This document shows positions 8,078 through 16,391 of a stretch of 64,000 nucleotides of DNA, in pieces (within the stretch, counting starts at the first letter, position 1; each line of letters starts with the position of its first letter). The stretch covers positions 1-64,000 of the forward strand of contig CAJTMV010000014.1 in NCBI GenBank assembly GCA_910577225.1, in the 5' to 3' direction. The notes below the pieces were generated by a model. The model saw only the letters and a list, made by a program, of their open reading frames with translations, was not told where the DNA came from and did no database searches. Made by a program: the position numbers and the translations under genes. Origin of the DNA: an uncultured Eubacterium sp. GTDB taxonomy: Bacteria; Bacillota; Clostridia; Lachnospirales; Lachnospiraceae.

Positions 8078-10018
8078 ATGAGAGAACCATTTGGTGAGAT
8101 TATGATAGGAATAGCAACCTCATCTGCTTTTATTTTGGCGATTGTGCTGCTGCGTGCTCTGTTTCATAAAAAAATCAGTATGAGGCTGCAATATGCGCTA
8201 TGGCTGTTTGTGGCGTTAAAGCTCCTGCTGGCGCCTGTTCCAAGGTTTGAGAGCGTACTGTCCGTGCAGAGGCTGGCCGGGCAGTGGCAGAGCGGGCAGC
8301 AGGAAGAGGCGAAAGAGCTGCCGGTTGAAAAAGACGCGCGGCAGGCAGGAACCGGCGGATGGCTTTTGGAAAGCGCTTTACGACAGGCAGACAGCAAACA
8401 GGCGCAGGCTGGTAAGGGAAATGGGAAAGCAGATCGTAAAAAAGACGCTGCAGATTCGGGTTTGAAAGAATCGGAACAGGCATGGTTATGCATCTGGATC
8501 GCCGGTATCGGAAGCGTGATCATGTTTCTGTATTTTTTAACAGGGAATCTGAGGTTTGCCAAATATCTTCGCACAGAAAGGGTGCGTTTTCAGCAGGATG
8601 GAAGTCCGCTGCCGGTCTGGCTCGTGGAGGGACTGCCTTCTCCCTGTCTGTATGGCAGAGCCGTCTACATGACGCCGGAGCTGACGACAGAGCCGAAACG
8701 GTTTTCTTATGTGCTGGCACATGAATATTGTCACTACAGGCAGGGAGACATGATATGGTCGCTTTTGCGCGCGGTGTGTATGATCGTATACTGGTGGAAT
8801 CCGCTTGTATGGCTGGCGGCATATTTATCCAAACAGGATTGTGAACTTGCCTGCGATGAGAGAGCAATGGCATATCTGGGACAGGAAGAACGGATTTCTT
8901 ATGGAAAGACGCTGCTTAGCCTTATTGCTGTGAAGCCGGAAGAAAACCAGCGTTTCTTTTTTACGGGAATGATGATAGGAGGAGGTCATAATATGAAGCA
9001 AAGATTACAAAGAATTGCAAACAAGCAAAAAGCTGCGGTATCGGGCTGTATTTTGGCAGGTGTGCTGTCTGTTTTGTGCTTTGTAAGCGTTAGTACGGCG
9101 AAACCGGCACAGGGAACAGCCAGACAGGAACCGGCGCAGGGAACGGCCAGACAGGAATCGGGCAGACAGGAGCAGGCCCGGGAACATGCAGTGCCGGACG
9201 AACAAAGGGAATTTACGCTGCCGGAATCAGTCGAAAAAGGTCCGAACGCAGCTGCGTCCGATCGATCAGATAACATTGAAGCAGATGCAAAGCAGGCGGC
9301 TTTTCATCATGCGGATTTGGAGCAGGCAGTCGGGCAGGCGATTTTATCGGAAAATAAAGACCGCTATTCAGGCGGGGAATGTGTGGCAGAAGGTCATAAG
9401 ATTCTGGGACAGGAAGAAGAGAACGGACTGCTGACCGTATATGTTCTGACCATGTATGGCGAGTATGCGTTTCAGAACGGCCAGTTTATCAAAGATTCGG
9501 GAACCGGCGTGATTCCTGCAGTCATAAAATTTTCCAAGGATGAACGGCATGGATATATGCTGGAAGAAATGGAGTGGCCGGGGGACGGAGGCCATTATTT
9601 GCCGTCGATTCGTGAGATGTTTCCAGAGTCCCTGCAGGAGGCATGCATTTCTGTTACCGAAGAAATAAGCGAGGAGCTGAGCAGACAGGAAAAAGCCTAT
9701 GCGGAGAAGTATTTGAAACAAATCAATCGAACGGCACAGACCGGCGAATATGCGGATATTGCGCATAAGCTGATAACAGAGGAAGGAGTCAGCGCCCAGG
9801 TATCCAATCAGCTGGATGAGACGGCTGAGAAAAAGGGTTTGAACTATCCGTATTTTATCGGCAATGTGGAAAAAATAGAAGACGGCGTGCGCTACGTGTA
9901 TGAAACCACGATGGATAAAGAGGCGCGTGAGATTATTTATACGAAGACAGAATATGATACGGGAGCCGTTATCGAAGAGCTTCGATTTGATATGGATACC
10001 GGAGCAGAGATAAAATAA
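8078..10018 (+). CDS. BlaR1/MecR1-like M56 membrane metallopeptidase
   Basis: A 646-residue membrane protease, sensor partner of the preceding repressor. Several N-terminal transmembrane helices flank a cytoplasmic zinc protease with HEYCH (215-219) and the third-ligand motif beginning at E256 (ELACDE). A further membrane helix (about 325-345) is followed by a long exported C-terminal region. That region starts with a low-complexity PAQGTARQE repeat and Gln/Ala-rich linker, and it shows none of the SxxK/SxN/KTG motifs of the penicillin-binding sensor of BlaR1. It therefore probably senses something other than a beta-lactam by covalent acylation. The start at 8078 follows GGAGGGG; an in-frame ATG at 8063 is less likely. 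Confidence 0.88.
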   Translation: MREPFGEIMIGIATSSAFILAIVLLRALFHKKISMRLQYALWLFVALKLLLAPVPRFESVLSVQRLAGQWQSGQQEEAKELPVEKDARQAGTGGWLLESALRQADSKQAQAGKGNGKADRKKDAADSGLKESEQAWLCIWIAGIGSVIMFLYFLTGNLRFAKYLRTERVRFQQDGSPLPVWLVEGLPSPCLYGRAVYMTPELTTEPKRFSYVLAHEYCHYRQGDMIWSLLRAVCMIVYWWNPLVWLAAYLSKQDCELACDERAMAYLGQEERISYGKTLLSLIAVKPEENQRFFFTGMMIGGGHNMKQRLQRIANKQKAAVSGCILAGVLSVLCFVSVSTAKPAQGTARQEPAQGTARQESGRQEQAREHAVPDEQREFTLPESVEKGPNAAASDRSDNIEADAKQAAFHHADLEQAVGQAILSENKDRYSGGECVAEGHKILGQEEENGLLTVYVLTMYGEYAFQNGQFIKDSGTGVIPAVIKFSKDERHGYMLEEMEWPGDGGHYLPSIREMFPESLQEACISVTEEISEELSRQEKAYAEKYLKQINRTAQTGEYADIAHKLITEEGVSAQVSNQLDETAEKKGLNYPYFIGNVEKIEDGVRYVYETTMDKEAREIIYTKTEYDTGAVIEELRFDMDTGAEIK

Positions 10019-10041
10019 AGGCCCGATGTGATGGTAAAACG

Positions 10042-10078
10042 GGACGCCAGTCAGAAATGACTGGCGTCCTGTTTTTTT
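10042..10078 (+). terminator. Rho-independent terminator after the BlaR1-like gene
   Basis: A perfect 12-bp stem (10042-10053 with 10058-10069), a GAAA tetraloop and a run of seven T. It separates this unit from the convergent gene at 10107. Confidence 0.92.
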
Positions 10079-10106
10079 CTATCATTTTGTGTAGTTAGTC
10101 AGCCGA

Positions 10107-10619
10107 TTATGGACGGCATACAGAACATGCGTCATATCCTGCAGACTGCGCATTTGATTTGGATATGGCATGCTTCGAGCGGCTAAGATACCGGCATCCG
10201 TTCGCGTGGTATTTGCTTCCGGTGTCTGTAATATAAACGGTAAGCTCATTCGTATCCGAAGAATCGGCAGAACGATCGCTGGCTGCCGGCGCGTCTTTTA
10301 CAGGTTTTACACCAAGGGATTTTAGCAGCTTTGCATTGACAGAGCCGGTTACCGTCAGATCATTGTCCCTCTGGTATTTTTTCACAGCCTTTTTGGTCTG
10401 GCTGCCGGCGATGCCATCTGCAGTGCCACAGTCATAACCGTATTTGTTTAGTTTTTTCTGTACTTTTTTGATCGTGGCTCTGTTGTAGCTGGCAGCAGCA
10501 TTCGCGGTGATCGCTGGCTGTGTGGCATTCTGAAACTGCAGCGGTGCATCTAAGGTGCAGGTGCAGGATAACAGGAGAAACAGAAACAGTTTTGCAAGCA
10601 GTGTTTTACATTTTTTCAT
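10107..10619 (-). CDS. Exported peptidoglycan-binding (PG_binding_1) protein with C-terminal Cys/His domain
   Basis: A 170-residue exported protein. The N-terminus is a signal sequence ending in LLSC or TANAAA, so it may be a lipoprotein or cleaved. Residues about 45-105 form a PG_binding_1 domain (KVQKKLNKYGYDCGTADGIAG...TKKAVKKYQRDNDLTVTG), a wall-binding module. After a Ser/Asp linker, the last about 35 residues match a small domain seen at the ends of many secreted Firmicute proteins (YHANGCRYL, SKHAISKSNAQSAGYDACSVC), with Cys and His spaced like metal ligands; its role is unknown. The ribosome site GAGGAGA supports the start. It is alone on its strand. Confidence 0.85.
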   Translation of the reverse strand: MKKCKTLLAKLFLFLLLSCTCTLDAPLQFQNATQPAITANAAASYNRATIKKVQKKLNKYGYDCGTADGIAGSQTKKAVKKYQRDNDLTVTGSVNAKLLKSLGVKPVKDAPAASDRSADSSDTNELTVYITDTGSKYHANGCRYLSRSKHAISKSNAQSAGYDACSVCRP

Positions 10620-10944
10620 CGATACAATCTCCTCTCATTTTTCTGGCGTTGCCATGTCTGTAACTACATTATAAAAAATTACAAACCGAAATACAATAGG
10701 ATAGATCGATTTTTATAATCATTTAGACGCTGGGGCTGAATTTGTGATAGAAATGGTATTTGGAACAGCCGTGGAAGGAATAGCATAGAAGCAGGTCTTC
10801 CGAATGCAATTATTTGCCTGAAATTTACATTATTAATTTGCGGAAAAATTATGCAAAAAGCAGAAAATTATTGTGAATAATTCATAAATTTGATTAGTCA
10901 GATTTGTTTAAATGGCCAAAAATAAGAATACATGCAAATAAATC
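10620..10944. other. Gene-free AT-rich stretch
   Basis: I see no credible coding sequence here. It is AT-rich and holds one 17-bp dyad at 10866-10882 (AATTATT, three bases, AATAATT) with no clear assignment. It serves as the upstream region of both the minus-strand gene ending its leader near 10620 and the sugar operon promoter at 10945. Confidence 0.5.
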
Positions 10945-10973
10945 TTGCATTTCTTTCAGACAGGTGTTATAGT
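10945..10973 (+). promoter_or_regulatory. Sigma-A promoter of the maltodextrin-type operon
   Basis: TTGCAT (10945-10950), a 17-base spacer and TATAGT (10968-10973). The predicted transcription start, near 10980, immediately precedes the LacI-type operators. Confidence 0.85.
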
Positions 10974-10981
10974 CTATTTAT

Positions 10982-11020
10982 CGGAAACGTTACCGATATC
11001 GTTTCCGGAAACGGTATCGG
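10982..11020 (+). promoter_or_regulatory. Three interlocked LacI-family operator units
   Basis: The 14-bp unit CGGAAACGNTAYCG occurs three times in alternating orientation: 10982-10995 (+), 10994-11007 (-) and 11006-11019 (+), each sharing two bases with the next. Units two and three together make a 28-bp near-perfect palindrome (10993-11020) centred on a perfect 14-bp core. It starts right after the expected +1, a position for repression. The LacI-type regulator at 16392 ends the same operon and is the obvious binder (inference). Confidence 0.8.
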
Positions 11021-11067
11021 AACGACTTGCAACTATTCACAAACATGATGTAAAAAGGAGAAAAAGT

Positions 11068-12477
11068 ATGAAAAAGAAATTGGTGTGTGCACTCCTGTGT
11101 ACGGCAATGACAGCAGCCTCCATGACCGGATGCGGTTCTTCCGGCGAGGGCAACAGTCAGTCTGAGAACGATAACGCGTCAGGAGATCATCAGGCAGACG
11201 CGCCGGATGAGAATGCCAATGGGGATGCATCGGCAGACGCAGGTTCTGGCAAAGTGTATTATCTGAACTTTAAACCGGAACAGGGGCAGGACTGGGTAGA
11301 TCTGGCAGCAAAATATACGGAAGAGACAGGCGTGCCGGTCGATGTACAGACAGCGGCCGCAGGAACCTACGAAGAACAGTTAAAGTCCGAAATGGCAAAA
11401 ACAGAAGCTCCGACACTGTTTCAGGTAAACGGTCCGGTCGGCTATCAGAACTGGAAGGATTATTGCTATGATCTGAAAGATACAGAAGTTTATAAGCATG
11501 TAAAGAGCGATGATTTCGTATTAAAAGATGGAGAAGCAGTACCGGGTATTGCATATGTAATTGAGACTTACGGCATTATTTACAATAAAAAGCTGTTAAA
11601 CGATTATATCGCGCTGGATGGCGCAAAGATTCAGTCCGCGGATGAGATCAACAGCTTTGCAAAGTTAAAAGAAGTAGCGGACGATATCCAGGCAAAGAAG
11701 GATGATCTGGGCATTGCAGGCGCGTTTACTTCTGCAGGTATGGATTCCAGCTCAGACTGGAGATTCAAGACACATCTTGCAAATCTGCCGATTTACTATG
11801 AATACAAAGCAGATAATGTGGACGCGTCAGAAGCGATTAAGGGTACGTACCTTGACCAGTACAAACAGATCTGGGATCTTTATCTGGCAGATTCGACCTG
11901 TGCGCCGGGCATGATCTCTGGTATGACAGGAGACGATGCGGCAGCTGAATTTGCAGTTGGCGACGCTGTATTTTATCAGAATGGTACATGGGCTTACAAC
12001 GAAATTATGAACGACGGCCTGACAGATGACGATATCGGAATGCTTCCAATTTATATCGGTGTGGAAGGCGAAGAAAATCAGGGGCTTTGTACAGGATCTG
12101 AAAACTACTGGTGTATCAATAAAAACGCGCCGGAAGAAGATATCAAAGCGACGCTGGATTTCTTAAACTGGGTAATTACAAGCGATACCGGACGCGACAG
12201 TCTGGCAAATACGATGGGATTTGTAACTCCGTTTGATACGTTTGACGATGGTTATCAGGCAGGCAATCCGCTTCTTAAGATCGCAAACGAATATATCAGC
12301 AACGGCAAGACACCGGTTTCATGGAACTTCGCGACGATTCCTTCCGAGAAGTGGAAAGATGATGTCGGCAGCGCGCTGATGGAATATGCCCAGGGTACCG
12401 GCGAATGGTCTGCGGTAGAAAAAGCGTTCGTGGATGGCTGGGCAGCCGAATATAAAGCTGCAAACGGCGGCAACTAA
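11068..12477 (+). CDS. Maltodextrin-type ABC transporter solute-binding lipoprotein
   Basis: A 469-residue extracellular solute-binding protein of family 1. The signal peptide ends in lipobox MTGC with Cys22 as the lipidated residue, followed by a flexible Ser/Asn/Asp-rich linker to about residue 55, then the two-lobed binding domain. The start at 11068 follows AAGGAG; the frame is open further upstream, but that part covers the operators and promoter. The gene order with MalF/MalG-type permeases, a 4-alpha-glucanotransferase and a LacI regulator indicates an alpha-glucooligosaccharide such as maltodextrin. No ATPase is encoded in the operon, so a shared MsmK/MalK-type ATPase elsewhere is expected. 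A hairpin at 12570 follows. Confidence 0.93.
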   Translation: MKKKLVCALLCTAMTAASMTGCGSSGEGNSQSENDNASGDHQADAPDENANGDASADAGSGKVYYLNFKPEQGQDWVDLAAKYTEETGVPVDVQTAAAGTYEEQLKSEMAKTEAPTLFQVNGPVGYQNWKDYCYDLKDTEVYKHVKSDDFVLKDGEAVPGIAYVIETYGIIYNKKLLNDYIALDGAKIQSADEINSFAKLKEVADDIQAKKDDLGIAGAFTSAGMDSSSDWRFKTHLANLPIYYEYKADNVDASEAIKGTYLDQYKQIWDLYLADSTCAPGMISGMTGDDAAAEFAVGDAVFYQNGTWAYNEIMNDGLTDDDIGMLPIYIGVEGEENQGLCTGSENYWCINKNAPEEDIKATLDFLNWVITSDTGRDSLANTMGFVTPFDTFDDGYQAGNPLLKIANEYISNGKTPVSWNFATIPSEKWKDDVGSALMEYAQGTGEWSAVEKAFVDGWAAEYKAANGGN

Positions 12478-12569
12478 CAGGCAGATTTTGCGTAAATAAA
12501 AATTCAATATTTCGTAAAAAATGAACAACCAAAGGTTTCTTTTCAATATTCCCTATATTTCCCTAAGTA

Positions 12570-12598
12570 ACGGGCGGTTTTCCCAACCGCCCGTTTTT
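12570..12598 (+). terminator. Intercistronic hairpin/attenuator after the binding-protein gene
   Basis: A 10-bp GC-rich stem (12570-12579 with 12585-12594), a 5-base loop and a T-run. It lies between the binding-protein gene and the permeases. Such elements let the binding protein be made in excess by partial termination and by protecting the upstream mRNA. Confidence 0.85.
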
Positions 12599-12657
12599 CA
12601 TAAATCTGTTTGTTTTATATCGTAAATAACAGAAACAAAAAAGAGGAGGAGACAGTT

Positions 12658-13500
12658 ATGGATAAAGCGATTAAGAAGTATTTTCCAATTTTCATGCTTC
12701 CGACGATGGCAGCGTTTACAATCGGATTTGTACTTCCGTTTTTACTTGGTATTTACTTATCGTTATGTGAATTTACAACCGTTACAGATGCCAGATTTGT
12801 CGGACTTAAAAATTTTGCAAAGGTGTTTGCCGACGACACATTTATGCATTCATTATGGTTTACGGTATTATTTACGATCGTTTCGGTTATCACGATCAAT
12901 CTGTTTGCATTTATCATTGCGATGATTCTGACAAAAGGCATAAAAGGTACCAATATTTTCCGTACCGTATTTTTTATGCCGAACCTGATCGGCGGTATTA
13001 TTCTCGGTTATATCTGGCAGCTGATTTTCAATGGTATTTTACAAAATTTTGAGCGTACGCTGACGTATTCGGCTTCATATGGGTTCTGGGGACTCATCGT
13101 GCTGATGAACTGGCAGCAGATCGGATATATGATGATCATTTACATTGCAGGCATTAACAATATTCCGGGCGATCTGATGGAGGCTGCGCAGATCGACGGC
13201 GCCAGCAAATGGCAGGTATTAAAAAACGTGACGATTCCGATGCTGATGCCGTCGATTACAATCTGCTCGTTCCTGACGCTGACCAACGGATTTAAGCTGT
13301 TTGACCAAAACCTTGCGCTGACGGCAGGCGCGCCGTCCAATAAGACGCAGATGCTGGCGCTGAATATTTACGATACGTTCTATGGCAGAGTAGGATGGGA
13401 AGGCGTTGGTCAGGCGAAGGCAGTCATATTCTTTATGATCGTGGCAGCAGTTGCGATTATCCAGCTGCGTATGACAAAGAGTAAGGAGGTACAGGCATAA
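12658..13500 (+). CDS. Sugar ABC transporter permease (MalF-like)
   Basis: A 280-residue inner-membrane permease with about six hydrophobic helices. The cytoplasmic EAA loop, which docks the ATPase, is visible as EAAQIDGASKWQVLKNVTIPML. It lacks the long periplasmic insert of enterobacterial MalF, as is usual in Firmicutes. The start at 12658 follows GGAGGAG; a 16-codon in-frame extension upstream to 12610 is poorly placed. Its stop overlaps the next start by one base (TAATG), indicating translational coupling. Confidence 0.94.
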   Translation: MDKAIKKYFPIFMLPTMAAFTIGFVLPFLLGIYLSLCEFTTVTDARFVGLKNFAKVFADDTFMHSLWFTVLFTIVSVITINLFAFIIAMILTKGIKGTNIFRTVFFMPNLIGGIILGYIWQLIFNGILQNFERTLTYSASYGFWGLIVLMNWQQIGYMMIIYIAGINNIPGDLMEAAQIDGASKWQVLKNVTIPMLMPSITICSFLTLTNGFKLFDQNLALTAGAPSNKTQMLALNIYDTFYGRVGWEGVGQAKAVIFFMIVAAVAIIQLRMTKSKEVQA

Positions 13501-14342
13501 TGGAACATAAAAAACCGGTAAAAAATGGATGGATCTATACGACAATCTTTACGTTATTATCTTTTCTTTATATTATGCCGATTGTAGTTGTTTTGATCAA
13601 CTCGTTTAAGAGAAAGACATATATCAACCGCGAACCGTTCCGCCTTCCAAACGAGAAGACATTTGAAGGTCTGAAAAACTATGTCAGCGGTATTGAAAAG
13701 ATCGATTTTTTCTCTGCATTTGAAAATTCTTTGTTTATAACGATCTGTTCCGTAGCGGTGATTATTTTGTGCACTTCGATGTGCGCATGGTATATTTCGC
13801 GTGTAAAAAACAAAGTTTCTTCCGGTATGTATTACATGTGCGCATTTTCCATGATTGTACCTTTTCAAATGGTAATGTTTACATTATCCAAAATATCTGA
13901 TATGCTTAAGTTAGGAAATCCGGTTGGTATCATTATAGTGTATCTTGGCTTCGGCGCAGGCCTTGCGGTATTTATGTTCTGCGGATTTGTAAAAGCGATT
14001 CCGTTAGAGATCGAAGAGGCTGCCATGATGGACGGATGTACGCCAATTCAGACTTATTTCAAGGTAGTGCTGCCGATTTTAAAACCGACCTGTATTTCCG
14101 TAGCAATTTTACAGGCGATGTGGATCTGGAACGATTATCTGCTCCCGTCCCTCGTCCTGGATACGAAAAGATGGAAAACAATACCGATCGCAGTGCAGTA
14201 TTTAAAGGGCGGTTATGGCGCGGTGGATATGGGCGCTATGATGGCGATGCTTGTACTGGCAATTATCCCGATCATTATTTTCTACATCGCATGTCAGAAA
14301 TATATTGTAGACGGTGTCGTTGCAGGAGCGGTAAAAGGTTAG
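13500..14342 (+). CDS. Sugar ABC transporter permease (MalG-like)
   Basis: A 280-residue second permease of the same importer, with about six membrane helices and the EAA loop EEAAMMDGCTPIQTYFKVVLPIL. The C-terminus ends VDGVVAGAVKG, as is typical of MalG-type subunits, whose tail reaches into the ATPase dimer. It starts at the last base of the preceding gene and is followed after 13 bases by the glucanotransferase gene. Confidence 0.94.
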   Translation: MEHKKPVKNGWIYTTIFTLLSFLYIMPIVVVLINSFKRKTYINREPFRLPNEKTFEGLKNYVSGIEKIDFFSAFENSLFITICSVAVIILCTSMCAWYISRVKNKVSSGMYYMCAFSMIVPFQMVMFTLSKISDMLKLGNPVGIIIVYLGFGAGLAVFMFCGFVKAIPLEIEEAAMMDGCTPIQTYFKVVLPILKPTCISVAILQAMWIWNDYLLPSLVLDTKRWKTIPIAVQYLKGGYGAVDMGAMMAMLVLAIIPIIIFYIACQKYIVDGVVAGAVKG

Positions 14343-14355
14343 GAGGACTTTTTTC

Positions 14356-16389
14356 ATGCGTGCAAGTGGAGTGTTGCTCCCAGTGAGCAGTTTATCATCC
14401 AAATATGGAATTGGATGTTTTTCTAAGGAGGCGTATCAGTTTGTAGATTTCCTTAAGAAGAACGGGCAGAGCTACTGGCAGATTCTGCCCCTTGGACAGA
14501 CGAGTTATGGAGATTCGCCATATCAGTCGTTTTCAACGTTTGCCGGCAATCCGTATTTTATCAGTCTCGAAGAGCTGATCCGTAAAGGGCTTTTAAAAAA
14601 GAAGGACTGTGATGCCGCTGACTTTGGGAAGGATCCGGCGGACGTGGATTACGGTAAAATGTACCGGGTGCGTTACCGGCTGTTAAAGAAAGCGTTTCAG
14701 TTGTTTTATGATATCAAGGACACTGAGTTTGTGAAGTTTTTAGCGTTTCAGGAGCGGGAAGCAGACTGGCTGTACGACTATGCGCTGTTTATGGCGTTAA
14801 AAGATTATTTCAAAGGAAAAAGCTGGGTGGAGTGGCCGGACGATATCCGCCTGCGTCAGCCGGAAGCGTTAAAGAAGTATGAAGAACAGCTGAAAGAGCA
14901 GATACTCTTTTATGAATATTTGCAGTTTGAATTTTTCAGCCAGTGGGAACAGTTAAAAAGCTATGCGAATAAACAGGGTGTGAAGATCATCGGAGATATC
15001 CCGATTTACGTAGCTTTGGACAGTGCGGACGCATGGGCGCAGCCGGAGCTGTTTCAGTTTGACGAAGACTGTAAGCCGACAGCTGTGGCAGGCTGTCCGC
15101 CAGATGGATTTTCCGCGACCGGACAGCTGTGGGGAAATCCGCTTTATAACTGGGAGTACCATAAACATACGCAGTATGCCTGGTGGATTCGGCGTGTCGG
15201 CGCATGCTATCAGATGTACGATGTGATTCGCATCGATCATTTCCGCGGATTTGACGAGTATTATTCGATTCCTGCCGAAGATCAGACGGCAGAATTTGGC
15301 AAATGGGAAAAAGGACCGGGGCTCGGTCTGTTTGACGCTTTAAACAAAGCGCTTGGCGATCTGGATGTGATCGTGGAAGACCTTGGATATATTACCGATT
15401 CTGTCCGCGAGCTTGTCCGCGCTGTCGGTTTTCCGAATATGAAAGTGCTGGAATTTGCTTTTGACGCGAGAGATTCCAGCGGTCCAAGAGATTATCTGCC
15501 GTACAATTATGATAAAAACTGTGTGGTATATACAGGTACGCATGACAATGAAACACTGCGCGGCTGGCTGGATTCGATTCCGAAGGCGGATTACGGAATG
15601 ATCGAACGGTATCTGGGGCGCAGGGTGGAAGACAAAGAGGAAATGGTTGCAGAGGTGATCCGCCTGGCGCAGGCAAGTTCCGCCAACCTGTGCATCATTC
15701 CGATGCAGGATTATCTTGTCCTGGATAACAAAGCAAGAATCAACGAACCGTCGACACTGGGCAAAAACTGGAGATGGCGGCTGCTGCCAAACCAGCTGAC
15801 GCCGCAGGCAGGTCTTCTGATGAAAAAGCTGACCAAAACGTATGGCCGGATGCCGGTACAGACGGCTCGTGTAAAAGAAAGCGAAAAACCGGCGGAGGAA
15901 GATATCGAAAAACCGGCGAAGCAGTCCGTATCGGACGAAGCGTCAAACCAGATGGAACAAGGCAGCGGGAAAGAGATACAAAAATCCGTATCGGACGAAG
16001 CGGTAAATCAGACGGAGCAAAGCAGCGGGAAAGAGATACAAAAATCCGTATCGGACGAAGCGGTAAACCAGACGAAGCAAAGCGGTGAAAAAGCGGCAGA
16101 TGAGACGGCGAAGAGCGACGAAAAATCTGCGGCAAAAACGATTTTGGAAGATTTGGAAAAAGTGGCGGCGGAGGCTGTGGAAAAAGACTTTGGCCGGGCA
16201 GCGGAAGTAGTCGGTAAAGACTTTGGCCGGGCAGCCGCGGCTGCAGGCAAAGCGATCAGCCGGGCAGCAGGAGCAGCTTTGGAAAAGGTATCTGACAAAG
16301 TAGCAGATAAAGCTGCGGAATTTGCAGCTGGGAAGTCCGCGGGAAAAGACGGCAGGAAAGATTCGGAAAAGAAAGCAGAGCGAAAATAA
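14356..16389 (+). CDS. malQ: 4-alpha-glucanotransferase with repeat-rich C-terminal tail
   Basis: A GH77 amylomaltase that rearranges alpha-1,4-glucans in the cytoplasm, making longer chains for phosphorylase from imported short ones. The first about 500 residues form a full enzyme: RIDHFRG with nucleophile D294, VEDLG with acid/base E341, and HDNET with D397, numbers almost identical to those of the classic bacterial enzyme. The protein should end near KTYGRMP (about residue 498). It continues for about 177 residues of charged, low-complexity sequence: a 20-residue repeat rich in Ser, Glu, Gln and Lys, then Ala/Lys-rich heptad-like helices (DFGRAAE, KVSDKVADKAAEF). The tail function is unknown. 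The ribosome site AGGAGGA is strong. Confidence 0.95.
   Translation: MRASGVLLPVSSLSSKYGIGCFSKEAYQFVDFLKKNGQSYWQILPLGQTSYGDSPYQSFSTFAGNPYFISLEELIRKGLLKKKDCDAADFGKDPADVDYGKMYRVRYRLLKKAFQLFYDIKDTEFVKFLAFQEREADWLYDYALFMALKDYFKGKSWVEWPDDIRLRQPEALKKYEEQLKEQILFYEYLQFEFFSQWEQLKSYANKQGVKIIGDIPIYVALDSADAWAQPELFQFDEDCKPTAVAGCPPDGFSATGQLWGNPLYNWEYHKHTQYAWWIRRVGACYQMYDVIRIDHFRGFDEYYSIPAEDQTAEFGKWEKGPGLGLFDALNKALGDLDVIVEDLGYITDSVRELVRAVGFPNMKVLEFAFDARDSSGPRDYLPYNYDKNCVVYTGTHDNETLRGWLDSIPKADYGMIERYLGRRVEDKEEMVAEVIRLAQASSANLCIIPMQDYLVLDNKARINEPSTLGKNWRWRLLPNQLTPQAGLLMKKLTKTYGRMPVQTARVKESEKPAEEDIEKPAKQSVSDEASNQMEQGSGKEIQKSVSDEAVNQTEQSSGKEIQKSVSDEAVNQTKQSGEKAADETAKSDEKSAAKTILEDLEKVAAEAVEKDFGRAAEVVGKDFGRAAAAAGKAISRAAGAALEKVSDKVADKAAEFAAGKSAGKDGRKDSEKKAERK
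15920..16080 (+). repeat. 60-bp tandem repeat inside the malQ tail
   Basis: Two nearly identical 60-bp units (15961-16020 and 16021-16080), preceded by a diverged partial copy from about 15920. Each encodes 20 residues containing KEIQKSVSDEAVNQ. Units differ by a few substitutions and keep the reading frame, so the array probably grew by slippage or unequal crossover under coding constraint. Confidence 0.85.
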
Positions 16390-16391
16390 AC

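Noticed and set aside
15920..16080. Regular 60-bp repeats considered as a CRISPR array
   Set aside because: Units are directly adjacent with no spacers, remain in frame and belong to the malQ coding sequence.
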